Positions 37,279 to 49,634 of a DNA stretch of 64,000 nt are shown here, piece after piece. Source of the DNA: Tetranychus cinnabarinus. Taxonomy: Eukaryota > Arthropoda > Arachnida > Trombidiformes > Tetranychidae. The stretch is from NCBI GenBank assembly GCA_022266195.1, contig WHVY01000005.1, positions 7,068,001-7,132,000 of the forward strand, written 5' to 3'. A program made the translations under genes and the position numbers. The notes below the pieces were generated by a model, which searched no databases, was not told where the DNA came from, and saw only the letters and a list, made by a program, of their open reading frames with translations. The first letter of the stretch is position 1; each line of letters opens with the position of its first letter.

Positions 37279-37820
37279 CAAGAAGAACAAAAGATTTGAT
37301 TAAGCAAATGTTATTCTTAAATCCTTTTTCACTAGTAATCATAATTATAAATTTAATATAGATTTAGGTAAATGAAATGAAAAATCGTGAATAATCAACC
37401 AGCCAACATATACAATGGTAGTAATGGAACAGCCAAGAGATACAATGTTTCACCTTACCGTGATTTAAATACAACAAGGGAACATCAAGTCAACATAAAA
37501 CCAAAAATGAAACAAAAAAGAAACAAAAGGTCAAATGAAGTCTCAATCTTAGTAAGTGATGAACATCTACAAGGTTAACCTTGATCGTTATCTGACTATT
37601 GAGCCACAAAAAAGAGGAAAAGGTATGAAAATAGATCAACAAGTAATCATGATTTAATAAGATACTAATATACATTTGGTTTGTAAAATTAATAGACACT
37701 TTTAATTTCAACAGTAACCTTCAACTTTCCCTTTGAGGTTAACAATGTAAACAGTGGATGTAAGCAAATAACCAAACATTGGAAGGCAAAAGTAACATAT
37801 AATAAGACGATGGAAAAAGG

Positions 37821-37900
37821 CTAAATACAAATTTCATTGGCATCCTTAACCTCATCTTCAGCCTCATCATTATCTTCATAACCATTACCTAAACTCAACC
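37821..37900 (-). pseudogene. R3 candidate acidic tail exon downstream of the PH-like exon
   Basis: On the minus strand, GATTAG| precedes GG-TTG-AGT, then G-N-G-Y-E-D-N-D-E-A-E-D-E-V-K and a TAG stop. Only 48 bases separate it from the PH-like exon, a possible very short intron (GTATTG...GATTAG). R1 has a similar frame with small differences. In R2 it is shortened. It is probably a remnant of the parent gene's last exon. Confidence 0.28.
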
Positions 37901-37948
37901 CTAATCAATTTGATGTAAACTGAAAGTGTCATTATAAATCATCAATAC

Positions 37949-38107
37949 CTAATCTAACGTCCGAATTGAATGGTTGATCGCAGCTGACAAACACTTTAAC
38001 CACTCTTCCTTTTCCTGGATGCCTGTTAATTTCAAGTTATCATTTCGCATTTTATTACAATTAATTAATGCGAAATCTCTGAGCCTACCATTGAAATAAT
38101 TGCTAGC
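37949..38107 (-). pseudogene. R3 copy of the PH-domain-like exon
   Basis: The frame matches R1 and R2, with the core I-Q-E-K-E-E-W-L-K-C-L-S-A-A-I. This version has the best fit to the PH C-terminal helix. The last tryptophan codon (TGG in R1 and R2) is TAG here, directly before GTATTG, so the copy is broken if the donor is at the R1 position. Acceptor and pyrimidine run are kept, although with an insertion (ACGTACATCGTAT) near the splice site. Confidence 0.42.
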
Positions 38108-38436
38108 CTTTATACATAATACGATGTACGTAATAAGATGATAATAGCAGATGAAAAATGGCAGAAGAAAAAAAACTGACAAACATTTTGGACCTTTTTT
38201 CAGTTTTAAGGAAACATGCAAGTTAAACTTGTAATTTCAATTTCCTCTCATTAATTTTAATCAAGCTTGCGTTAAATGTGTGAATCTTTAATTGCTAAAC
38301 ATAAAAAAGACTTGATGGTGAAGATGTTTCATAATTACTGGCGCATTTAAGCTCATTTAAACGATCAACTCTTTATCTCGCCATTAACCTCCGTGGGTAG
38401 CAACTTGATCAAGATAATGAGATGAATTTTAAACTA

Positions 38437-39218
38437 AAAATTGACCAATTTTTGTACAATTTTTTTGAGAAAAACTTTTTGTTTCCAATTTCACCATTTA
38501 ATTGTTTCTTTTACCTTCAACAATTATTAATGACTTTTTTTAAGTTGCAAAGGTTTCATTGTTGGTTAGTTAATGATTCCTGATTGTATCAGGCTTCACC
38601 ATTAACAACAATTTGACAATATTAAGTGGACAATTAATAGCTTCCAATAATGATGATTAATGAAATTGTAATGAAAAGAATTGGAAAAATTGGTTGAAAT
38701 CGAGTGAAACAAAGAAATAGAATCGCAAATTGAGTAATTCAAGATCGCCATTTTTGCTCATTTCCAAGATGATGATGTCGATGCTAAAGATGAAGATGAG
38801 GATGAGGATGAAGAAGAAAAGGAAAGAGAAGAAAGAGAGAAGAAAAGAATAGAAAGTAAATGATTGAAGTTGGCCTATAAAAAGTCGAGGACTGCGCTGT
38901 TTGAGTTCAACTTTTATTTATCTCATTGGTTTTCAACATTATCTATAACATTATTTTTACAATTTATCAGTTTACATCATTTCCATCATTTCATTGAATC
39001 AACAAAATCAATCAATTTTCATTCAATGTTTCAAAATTGTGTGATTTGTGGCTTTCTTTTCAGTGCACCGTTCAACTGTCCATTGCTATTGATTTAATAT
39101 TTTTCCCGTTCCATTTTCGCCCGACGACTCTTCAGTTGGTTGGTTCAAGTGTTCCGTGTTTCATGATCGACTTTGCTTTTTGTCAACAATGATCAATTTA
39201 ATTATTTGTTCAATGTTT
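38437..39218 (+). repeat. 782-bp core identical to 33996-34777
   Basis: This is the R3 partner of the identical block; see 33996-34777. The 1.7-kb segment unique to R3 begins ten bases beyond its right edge. Confidence 0.85.
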
Positions 39219-39228
39219 CAATTCAATC

Positions 39229-40925
39229 GTTTTGATTATTAATCATAATTGATTTGTCGTTTTGCTCTTTTGGTTAACCTGGAAACGATAATTTTTGCCT
39301 TTTTTGCTGTTTTCACTAATGAATTGCTTAGTCTTGAGTTTGATAGTTGATAGGTTCAGTTTATCAACATTTCTGCTTTTCCATTATGTTCAGTTCTTAG
39401 GTTGGGATGAGCTGCAATTTTTACCGATTCTGTTCATTTTTTTGTCGATTTTTTTCTTTATTTAAGATTTTCAAGATTTCGATTTATCTATTAGATTAAA
39501 TTTTCTGGACTTGAGTCGTAAGTTTCCTGCCTTGACTCAGTTTATATGAAAAATTTGTTTGAATATTCTCGAGTTTATTATTTTTTTATCTCAAATGTGC
39601 TTTTAAGTTTCATCTTCGAATTGAATCATCTGATGAATCGAAAAGCGTGTTTACCGAAAATTTGTTTCTAATTTAAGCTATCCATTCACGTTTTACAGTT
39701 CTGTTCTCAAAGTAGTCGAAGTTGGACTTTTCGTGCATAAATCTGGAACTGTCCCCTTGTAAAGTGTAGACTCACGGATATTGGATAATATTGAATTGGA
39801 CTATCTTTGGATTTTTTTCTCTGAATTATTAGGTTGTTCCGTTTGAAATCGGCCCTTAAGTTTCTGATTTTATTAATTTCCTCGTTGTGAGGCTGAGTTA
39901 GTTTATCAATTCAGGTTCAAGGTCTAACAATTTGAAGTTTTCTTTAACACAACAAAAGACAATGTTCAATTCGCATGTACTTAGATTATGAAGTTTCAAT
40001 TTTCATCATTTTTCATCATTTCAAGTTACATTACTCAAACAATTACCAATAGAATCATTGAGATTGTAAGTCATCATAGACCATGGCCGCCATGTTACAG
40101 TTTTTCACCACGTTTTTCACTTGCATTAGGTACAAAACGGCTAATCAATTTTTGTTGGTAACCATGAGCCTAATCAGAAAACCAGTCATCAACGGAAGCA
40201 AATATTGAAAAAAATCGCTCATTTACTTAAGTCCTTGAATAAACCAATTCACCTCTAATAGGCATATCGATAAAATTTTGTTTAGTTTGTGTAGTTTTAG
40301 TCAAAAATAGCAGGTTTCAAACGGGACAACCCAATATTTGACCTGCTTTGTTAGCATAAATCAAGTCTTTTACATTGACTACTGATTTTTCATAGGTTAC
40401 CTTGATTGATTTGCCATAGATAAGATGTTCTTGACTTTATGGATCTAATTTCATCATTAACTTGACCAGCTTTGAGATTCCTTTCTAGTAATTATGCTCT
40501 TCTCATGCTTTTTCAATCTAAGAATGAGGCTTTACGTTTTTTTGTGTTTTCCGGTAAAGGTTGATGACGAATTGATTGAAATTAAAATGCAACCTTTTTC
40601 AGCAGCAGCAAAGACTTGAGTTGATGAAATTGTTGGACATTCCCAAGTATTAAATTGAAAGTCTTGAATTGGACAAAATGTTGTGCTGACTAATGTGAAA
40701 TGTAAAAATTACGATTGTCCTAAGAGTTGGTCTCCTTCGTTGGTTTAAGAACTGGCAAAGAAACAAAATTGATTCGACTGATTCGAATTCCAAGTGTAAA
40801 GAAGACCAGTAATGGTTTGATTCACTATTCTTACAACGGAATGAAAAAAATCATGTGATGGTGCAAAAATTGATAAAAAATGGTTAACAGTTGTCCAAAG
40901 TAGAGGATTATTCAATTTCATCATC
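39229..40925. other. 1,697-bp segment present in R3 and absent from R1
   Basis: R1 reads straight across this point (AATC|ATTACCAATTTG at 34787/34788). In R3 the segment is bounded by ATC on each side: 39226-39228 on the left and 40923-40925 as its right end. This fits either a microhomology deletion in R1 or an insertion with a 3-bp duplication. The segment has no terminal repeats of its own and no gene, and it contains a mariner-type MITE. Confidence 0.7.
39829..40334 (+). mobile_element. Mariner-type MITE (506 bp, TA target sites)
   Basis: The left end TTAGGTTGTTCCGTTTGAAA and the right end TTTCAAACGGGACAACCCAA are inverted copies matching at 18 of 20 positions, with weaker pairing inside. 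TA flanks both ends (39827-39828 and 40335-40336), as for Tc1/mariner insertions. The TTAGGTTG start is also typical of that superfamily. There is no transposase frame, so it is non-autonomous. It is nested in the R3-specific segment. Confidence 0.78.
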
Positions 40926-42485
40926 ATTACCAATTTGTTTAAGAGTTAATCTTCTTCCACCATTTCAATTTTCCCTCACATCTACTCAACATTATTGCAG
41001 AACAATTTAATCAACTGGCATTTGCAATTGATCAAGAATCATCAACATCGCACAGTCAAATCAATATCAAGTTATTAATTGATTTCAAGCTCAACCTTTC
41101 AGTTCATCTTTTCCATTGTCAAATGTCAATTTACATTCAATATCATTTGATTCACCAAATCTTGATGCAAGAACCCTGTGATTCTGACCAAACTGGACAA
41201 CTTTAATAGTTTTGATTCCTTTCAATTCAAATTGAACCAAGCTACCAATTGAAAGGAAAATTCAAATAAGAAAAGCACTGTTGAAACAATAATCTTTCGA
41301 TGAGTTCAATTGGAGTTTCTAAAGAGACAAACATTAGATTAGACTTGAATGGTAAAAAGAAACATTTGATTTTTGACCTGAGCTAAAAATCAAGCTTAAA
41401 GTCTAATTTGAAATTACAGATTCAATAATTGTGACCATCAATTGACAAAATCAATAAACTTGTGGCTCAATTTTCTGGAATCCATCGGCAGATTCCATGG
41501 AAAACATTGCAAGAACCAATGCAAGAAACACTCGCTTTCGTCAATATTACTAAAAAAGTAGTTCATTTAAAATAAACGATGAGATGAAACATCAGCCAAA
41601 ATAGACTAGACTATACACAAACAAGACTGATAGCTAAAAGAAGTCCAGTATCTAAGCTCAATTCTCCATAAATATTTCACCTCACTCCATGACTTTCAAT
41701 GTTACAAATTTTTCTTAAATAACATGAAGTTAATCAAGTTGTGAGTTTTACCAAAAAGAACTAATCAAATCAGACTAAAAGCATCGAAATGTTCAATACT
41801 AAATGGAAATGTATTGAGTCATATCATGAATTGAAAAAAGCCAAGGCAAATAAGCAGCTTTATGTTATCAGAAAAGCTCAGACTGAACCAGAAAACTCGA
41901 CCTTTTCTCATTTTCTTGTGCATTAAGATTTCGAAAGGTAATATTTTAAATTTTCAAATTGGCATCAAAATTTTTGAAAACTAATTAACCTGAAGTAAAG
42001 CAAGCGAAAAATTGAATTGTGAGAAGAAAAATTTGAGTAAAAATGAATTTCGACATTTTCTGAAACTTGTCCTATCGAAATTTCAATGCTCAAGTCAAGT
42101 CACTTTCAGTTTTGACTGTAAATTAGTTTAAAATTGTTATTTATCGTTCTAATCGTTTTGTAGAGCCATTAATGAATCAAGCCAAAGCTGGAAAAGCTGA
42201 TTACTGAAGCATCCAGAAATCACGAAATTGTTAAGCAAAGCTATAGGTTAATATTGAGAAATATAATTGTTCTGATATTTAAAAGTGAAATTAAATTATT
42301 CAAGGTTAGATTCAATGAAACGTAACATCTTTTATCATCATTATCATCTGTTTACATCATTCTATTCGTCATCCTCTTGAGCCTTTGCGTGAACCTCGAA
42401 TTACCTGACTCCAAGTGAAAGTGCCAATAGCACAGACAATGAGTGAGGAAACCCTTTAACCAAAGCAAAAACAGTGAATGTTGAA

Positions 42486-42761
42486 ATGGTTCACATGAAT
42501 GGTCGTAACAAATGGTTTAAGCTAAAGAAAGAAAAGCCAGAAAAAGAAAAAAAAACATTAAACCATTTTTTTACCCTTTCCTTCAAGATGATCATGATGA
42601 TGATAATAATTGCCATTTCCTTTCACCCTTTCATCAAGAGACAAGAGAGAGACAAGGACAGGGCTCACACAATGACCCAACATCTTCGAGACCAGAAAAA
42701 AGAAGAAGAAGAGAAAAAATTCCGGAAACTTGGGCAACCCTTTGAATCTAATCAAAGTTAA
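42486..42761 (+). CDS. Uncertain small ORF, Lys-rich with one hydrophobic segment
   Basis: This 91-codon frame starts at ATG 42486. The encoded peptide has a Lys/Glu-rich N-terminal third, a short hydrophobic stretch (M-I-M-M-M-I-I-I-A-I), then a Lys/Arg/Glu-rich end terminating E-S-N-Q-S. Much of it lies in ATGATG and GAAGAA repeats, which bias all frames. No family is recognised. Frames of this length are expected a few times per window by chance. It is included because the ends are not low-complexity. Confidence 0.15.
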   Translation: MVHMNGRNKWFKLKKEKPEKEKKTLNHFFTLSFKMIMMMIIIAISFHPFIKRQERDKDRAHTMTQHLRDQKKEEEEKKFRKLGQPFESNQS

Positions 42762-43714
42762 CCTTGGCAAACAGTGAGAAAGTGAAAAACCAACGAATAA
42801 TTTAAATTAGCAAATGCGTATAATTTGCCTTTGAACCCTTTTCTTCATCAAAAGGTAATGATGATCAAGGTAAAAGGAAATGATTTCTTTCTCTCTCTTC
42901 GTCTTCTTCGACTTGTTTGGGTAAACATAATTAGTTGTTATATAAATATTATATAAGAGCGTCTAGATGGGCAGATGGAAGAGAGTGCCGAGATGATCAT
43001 ATGAAGATGCCCTTGGATGACAAAGAAGACAATTTGAAAGAGAAGATGAAAAGAAGAAGAAATCTTTAAGACGTTACTTTACTCCCTTCGAGCTTTTTTT
43101 TACCTGTAATTTAATGTCCTTGAAATAATTTGTTAAACTCGAAACCATAACAATGAAGGTGTTAGACAAGGATATATGCTTATTTTATGGTTATCAACCC
43201 TGGGAATGTAAACGTTAATAATAAGATGAGAAATTTTCTTCCCTCAAAGGGAAACTTCCTTCTTATCGTAGCATCATCATTATCATCCTTGTTTGATGAT
43301 ATCAATGGGCAAGGGTTGAAGGACTCGAGGTAGGGTTAAGTTACCGTTACCTTATGGGTCTGTGTGAACAACTTTTTTTCACTTTTCTTTTTCTTCTTCT
43401 TCATCTCTTTCTCTTTGCTCTTCTTGCGCTTCTTTGGACGCCTTTTTTATAACGGGCTCAAAGGAAAGGGCTATTTAACAACTTGTCAAGGTACAAGGTA
43501 AAACATAATGGAAAGGATTCTCGTACAAATGACGACAGATAGCGATGAGTCCTTGAACAGGGTTTAAAGTGAATCTTGAACCGGTAAATGGGTTTGAAAG
43601 AGTTGAATCTTTCCTCCTTATTTGCTCAGTCAACAATAAGATTTGACTTTTTTTTTGTTTCTTCACTCTTCTTTTGTTATCATATTATTATTCTGGATAT
43701 AATGTTGTATCTTT

Positions 43715-43728
43715 CACACACACACACA
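43715..43728. repeat. Short CA dinucleotide repeat
   Basis: A run of seven CA units. It is the only clear dinucleotide microsatellite seen. Confidence 0.75.
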
Positions 43729-45158
43729 GAATGCTAACAACCAGATTGTGCGCATTTAATCCTTCAACTACCATTAGCTTCTTCAGTAGCTGTATCTTGT
43801 CTCAATATTGAAAGTAAAAGGATACAGGGTTGGTCGAACTTTGAAGATGCTCGAAATTCAATTGCCATCATTGGAGTCGAGTTTGTCTCTTTTTTGCCTC
43901 AAGAATATCACCTAATATTGAAAAGCCACAAAATGCGATAACATTGATTCTCCTGTTTGACATTCGATGTAGCATGAAAGGGTTACAATCTTGTAATCTT
44001 TGTTAGTGAAAAAGCAAATGCAGTTTGACCGTAACATAACATAGTAAAGTTACAGTTTACAGTTTTCTTTCTCATAAAAGGTCGCTTGTTTGCTTAAGAG
44101 CTGTAAAATTAAAAGCCGGTTAGTATTAAAACGATTATGGCTGATCGACAAATTCAAACATCGAAATGGAATGAAAGTTGCAAGACTTTCCTAGTCACGA
44201 AAACACCTTCAATTGATGCGTTTTCCTATCTTTTAATCGATATTTTTTGCAAGTTTCTCGAGAATATTGCAATAAAAAAATGGAATTTTTTGTCAATTTT
44301 CGTTCTATTGTGGAATTCATTCAAGATGCCAATCAATTAATTCTAGAGTTTAATTAGACTTAGAGATTCGCTCGATTTTCTCGAAAAAATGAATCAAAAA
44401 ACTATTTTGATTGAGTTAGATCATGTAATTTTCATGATGAATCATAACATGAAATGATCTGTAAAATTGGTCGACTTTTCTCTCGCACTTTTATCCAAAC
44501 TTGAACGTCAACAGGCTAAACCCAAATGTGATAATTATTTTTTTATTTCCTTCCCTTTAACACTGACAAACCATTCTGATCCAAAACATGCTACCAACAT
44601 TGATAATTGATGAATCTTGAGATTTTATCAAAACTTGCATTAATCAAATTTCAACAAGTCAATCTTAATCACATGAAGAAGTAATTTTCTCAGTAAAAAA
44701 GTTGCAAGTAAAATGAATTTAAAAGCAGAAAAGAATCAATTCTTATTTTCCTTCAGCTCTTTTCAGAATTCAATCGAAATGGATTAAAAAGCTTAAAAAA
44801 AGGAAAATTTTCGCAGAAAAAAGGCAAAAATTATTGATCAAAATTGGCTTAATTATTGTCTGGTTGCTAAAAAATTGATCACGCATTTCAAAATACTGGT
44901 TATATAATTATCTTTTGAATCCCATTTCGCTCTAAAAACATATCATTAAACATTTGCAACAAAATAAACAAATTTTTTACTCAAAAAAAGAGCGAACCAG
45001 AAAAAAAGGAAAATGCAATAAAAGTTTTGGGAGTGAATTTTATCTCAATTTTTTTTATAGGAGTTTAAATTGTAAATTTATCGATCCGATGATAACTTTT
45101 TTTTCTGGTTTTGCAAATTTCGACTCCCAGTCTTGTTGCCCCTTGTGAATAAACGGAA

Positions 45159-45371
45159 ATGACGGTTTCAACTGTTCATCATCTTCTCCCTCCCTTAACA
45201 CCCTGTAGCTCCAATAGGATCATCGAGATAACTCTTAGTGTAAGTAAAGTGTTAAATTTATTCAAACCTCCAAACAAACAACCAATGGGTTTACAAGAAA
45301 AGGTTGACAATGAGAAAAGAGTTGAAAGGAAAAGAAAAAATGAAAACAGTAAAGATGATGAGGAATGGTGA
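45159..45371 (+). CDS. Uncertain small ORF, basic C-terminus
   Basis: This 70-codon frame starts at ATG 45159 with a purine at -3. The peptide begins M-T-V-S-T-V-H-H-L-L-P-P-L-T-P-C, has a mixed middle containing K-P-P-N-K-Q-P-M, and ends with a Lys/Arg/Glu-rich stretch (E-R-K-R-K-N-E-N) like a nuclear localisation sequence. Codon choice is varied and the N-terminal half is not low-complexity, unlike most chance frames here. It could be a small protein, a first exon or chance. No homologue is recognised and no promoter is evident. Confidence 0.22.
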   Translation: MTVSTVHHLLPPLTPCSSNRIIEITLSVSKVLNLFKPPNKQPMGLQEKVDNEKRVERKRKNENSKDDEEW

Positions 45372-45607
45372 AGATGATGAACAATGATATTGAATGTTGG
45401 GAAGGAAGGCGAGATGAGAGTGACAGCAAGATGGAGTTGATTATATTCAATGTTGATTATTATCCATCAATCAAAACAATTAATCGATCAAAATTAAATC
45501 TCTTTGAAAACCTTTAACCATTCATTTTATCCTAGTGACCGATTAAACTGGATTGTTGAAGAAAGAAAAAAAGTTGAAGATTAAAGATGAAAGAAGAAAT
45601 CTTTTTT

Positions 45608-45632
45608 CTCTTCTTCTTCTTCTTCTTCTTCT
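45608..45632. repeat. TTC simple repeat
   Basis: A run of about eight TTC triplets. Similar TTC runs occur at 56469-56490, and GAA runs at 46193-46208 and 53235-53255. Confidence 0.8.
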
Positions 45633-48511
45633 CACCAATCATCATCAACTGAACACACACTTTGAGATTACTAATGATGAGACTAATGGTGATAATGATA
45701 ATAACTCAATTCATGTTCACGATCTTCTTCTTGATTCATTCGCATGTTAAAAAGTGTCATTAGTTTACTCTTTTTTAGTGATTAATCGATATTGATTGAA
45801 ACGCCAAATGTACCAGGTAAGCCTCAAAACATGATCTAAACCTTTACCTATCATTGATGGCGTTATTGATGAAACCGTTGACTTGAAAAGAAAAGAAAAA
45901 GAAAGGCAAGAAAAATTGAAAATTGAACATCTAATAAGGTGGGAAGAGATTGAAGATGAGCAAATTGAAAAGGTTGACTTGATCAGACAATTTGGTAACA
46001 AATTGAGATCCATCAAACACGGACAATGAGACTGATCAATAAGTGATCAACTTACAAGAAAAAAGAGGTTTCTTTAAACCTTTAATGTGCTAAGTTGAAC
46101 TGATAGTCAAAGCCACCCTCAATAAACTTCCCGTGATGATGCATAACTTATGAGAAGAAGAAAGAAGAAGATGAAAGATGAAGAAAAGGTAAAGAAGAAG
46201 AAGAAGAAAGGTAAAGAAAAGGTTTTACGGTTATTTGGCTATTAATAATCAATCGGCTCAATCGGGTTCAGTTGATGAAAATGATTATAAGATGATGATG
46301 CTGATTGAAGATGCCAATGATAATCGTCCTTCAATTTCTTCCGTCGCCTTTTAATGGCCTTTTCTCACCGTTGACCTAGTTACATCTTAAAGTAAACTAA
46401 GATGATTGCGATAAAGGTTGTACAAGAAAAAGGAAAGAGTAAAAAAAGTGTGACTCACTGTAATCAAAGGGAACAATGAACATCATGGGAATTTGCTGTT
46501 TGCATGGGAAGTGTCAATCTAAGATGATCGATCCTCAATCTCTTTCTTCTCACTCTCTTATCATCACTTCTCTAATCTTCAAACTTTCACTTCTTTTCAT
46601 CTTAACCTTTTCACTTTTCTTTCAACTTTTTTCTTCTTCTTCTTCTTTCCTTCTTCATCTTTGCTCTCATCGATGAATATTAATAGCAACTGGTGAAGGA
46701 CAACTTAACACAAAAATCAATCCCTTTTGCCGTTCATCTCATTCCTAATTCCTTCTTGACTTCAACCTTTATCATCTCTTGGAAACTCATTTTTTTGTAC
46801 TTTTCAACTTTAACATCTCCAGCTTATCCAAATGCATTAAACTTTCTCAGATTAACTGACTTTTCTTGTTCATTTTAAACAAAGTAAAACATTTCAAAAT
46901 GTTGTTTGTAAAATAATTATTATTATTATTGCTTATTCCGGAAACTTTAGTCAACATTTTCATGGTTTGATGGCGATGAAAATTAACTTTCTTAATTGTT
47001 TCTTGTGTTTACTTTTACAGGGAAACAAGTTATTGACTTGTTATTTCTGTTCACATGTTTAATGTTTATCTTCATCTACATCATCTTTACATCATCATCA
47101 TGTTCATCTCGTATCTCAAGGCACCAGAGACATGAAACAGGCCTCAATTTGTTTATCATGTTTAAACATTTAAACAATTATCTTTTTAAACGTTGACAGA
47201 GTGAAAAGATTAAGACAAAGATTGTTGATCATTTCAACTTTATTTTCTCGTTCGCTTGCTGCAAATGTTTTAATGTTGAGTTTGTGACTTTGATTTGGTT
47301 AACATGATGCTCATGAAAATGGAAACAAAAAGGTAATTTTCTTTTCACTTTCTTTGTAAATCCATTTAGCAATGGTAATTGATTGATTAAAGAGACAATC
47401 AAGAGAAACTATCAACTGTAACATGATAGAAGCGCATGTTCTTTGATCATGATCAATGGAAAAGAAAAGAAAATTTCGAGAAAAGAAAATATAATTTTTC
47501 TCCTTTTTTTGCATCTCATTAGTAATTGATGGTGAGACTTGGTGCTCATTACTTTTTTTTGGGTGAAACAGATGAGTTATAATGAGATGGTGGGAGGATC
47601 AGGCGAAGGAGGATGATTCAGGTTTAGATAGGAAATCATTTTGAATAATGTAAACACTGCAACTGATGAATTCTGGTAACTTCATTGGAAAACAGAAGTT
47701 GAATATAAACAAAAGATAATGGGTGAGAGTAAGGTTTTACGGACTCAGGCAGAACTTGAAAACACACACTTTCGCTAACCAATGATGAAATTGATAGTGA
47801 ATATACAAACAGGCGATTATTGAGAATTTCATTCAAGTTTAATTGTTTAATATCTGAAATCAATGATCAATCAGAATTTTCTCTTCTCCTCTTTCAGTAT
47901 TCCTGGATTTGCTGCAATAGTAAGGTATGACTGGTAAAGAATGGAAATAAAATGTTTCAATGTTGCATGGTTATTCACAGTCTAGGCATATGGTCATCAA
48001 ATTAGACTTGTTTAGCGGAAATTTAATCAGCTTCAATTTGATTCAAGCAAAATGTTGCTAAGTTATCGTTGAAATATTATAGTTAATTTTGCTGGTGGAC
48101 ATCCCGAACTATGCCTGGAAACGAATTGATCAACTCGAATCAACTCTGGACTAAATTGATTCATTTCCAATCTTTATCAGTCATACCTTAGTAACTATCA
48201 ATTAGTTTAATCATCATTACCTTAGATTTAATTTTAAAGATTAACCTGATTGGATCTCAATATAAATGTCCCATGTTGCCGCTCCTTAGTCCGTATAACC
48301 TTTATTCTTACCAGATAATGTTATTCAAAAAGTTTAATTTTAGACTGAAAATTTTGCTTGAAAAACATTCGGATGAAATGATGTAATGATTAACACAATT
48401 CTTGATGAAAATTTCACAGTTTTGGTTCCTTTGAAAAAACAAAAGACTCGTTTGCAATCAATTTGATATTTTGCATTCGCTAGGTTGGTTAAGAAGTGAA
48501 AAATTACTTAC

Positions 48512-48626
48512 TTTCGCCTGGGATTAAATTGTTGATTGAGTTCGTAAACACGAGCATGGTATGAAGTTCCTACCTCTGGTTCAAAAACACAGTAAGAAAC
48601 TCCACACCGAGCTTGCGATACCAACA
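48512..48626 (-). CDS. Candidate internal exon, unknown gene
   Basis: Reading the minus strand, CATCAAG| is followed by 115 bases with one fully open phase. That frame contains R-C-G-V-S-Y-C-V-F-E-P-E-V-G-T-S-Y, then H-A-R-V-Y-E-L-N-Q-Q-F-N-P. It ends AA|GTAAGT, an ideal 5' splice site. Base composition is clearly richer in G and C than the flanks, and codon use is varied. The E-P-x-x-G-T-S-Y-x-A-R-V-Y-x-L-N stretch faintly recalls the F/G strands of fibronectin type III domains, but this is not enough to assign. The acceptor is only moderate, and other frames here are also open, including a plus-strand frame from ATG 48559. No partner exons were found nearby. Confidence 0.33.
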
Positions 48627-48811
48627 CTTGATGAGTCCGTGATGGTTAACAAGAAACAATGGAATGATGCCGATGAAACACACTAGATGATTGATTGGAT
48701 GAATAAGGAGTAAAGAAAAATGGTGGATGAGAAGAAGAAGCAGAATAAAGAAGATGATAATCATCCTTTTTATTTAATTTCAAGAGGAGTGGAAAATTCA
48801 TGCGCATGAAT

Positions 48812-49634
48812 TTAAGATGAAAAGAGGAAGAACCAAAAATATTGGGCAATTTTAAACAATTTTTATTTCTGTACAATAACTCCATCTCTTGGTGATAATC
48901 AAAACCTGAGTTATGTAAATGCAACTCCATCTAAAAGTACAATTTAAAACTAGCTTAACTTGTTCTTTATATATTTTTATGCAATAATCATCGATAAAAT
49001 ATTCATTTATTTTTGTTGATTCATTAATTGTACGCAGTCTAATTAAAGGGATGAAAAATGATGAACAAGTTATCCATAAGAATGACTTTAATTTACAAAT
49101 TCAGGAAAATTCAAATAAGAAAGGCACTGTTAAAACAATAATCTTTCCATGAGTTCAATTGGAGTTTCTGAAGAGATAGACATTAGATTAGACTTGAATG
49201 GTAAAGAGAAACATTTGATTTTTGACCTGAGCTAAAAATCAAGCTTAAAGTCTAATTTGAAATTACAGATTCAATAATTGTGACCATCAATTGACAAAAT
49301 CAATAAACTTGTGGCTCAATTTTCTGGAATCCATCGGCAGATTCCATGGAAAACACTGCAAGAATCATTGCAAGAACCACTTGCTTTCTTCAATATTTCT
49401 ATCGTTTTATTAAAAAAGTAGTTCATTTAAACGATAAGATGAAACATCAGCAAAAAGATCTTGCAAAATCAATGAGCTGCGAATGCATCACAAAAGGCTA
49501 AACTAGATTAGACTGCAGTTTCATGTCTAATTCGCAGTCGTGATCACATTGCTGACTTTCAGGTTTTTATTAGACATTTTAGGCTGAACTACAAGTCTAA
49601 TTAGACTAATAGCTAAAATCTAGAAGTCTAGCAA
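48812..49634 (+). repeat. R4a: rearranged fragments of the R repeat
   Basis: Three R-derived pieces lie end to end. The start of A is at about 48812-48965, with the CCATCTCTTG motif but not its partner. Fragment X is at about 49021-49095. The end of B is at about 49103-49634, including the palindrome AGTCTAATTAGACT at 49594-49607. This order is not found in R1-R3 and implies internal deletions. Confidence 0.75.

Larger units (their letters stand above)
37279..41660 (+). repeat. R3: truncated unit with an extra 1.7 kb
   Basis: It begins inside the A half (R1 equivalent about 32905), so it lacks about 0.7 kb of unit start. It continues through A and B. B is interrupted at 39229-40925 by sequence not present in R1, then resumes and fades out near 41660. 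The last part resembles R4 more than R1: both keep a segment near 41290-41335 that R1 lacks. Confidence 0.82.
41661..48511. other. AT-rich intergenic region
   Basis: No strong gene is seen. It contains GAA and TTC simple repeats (46193-46208, 45608-45632), a short CA run (43715-43728) and the candidate small ORFs at 42486 and 45159. A patch at 43475-43620 is open in several frames on both strands. The rest is A/T-rich sequence with purine-rich tracts. Confidence 0.5.
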
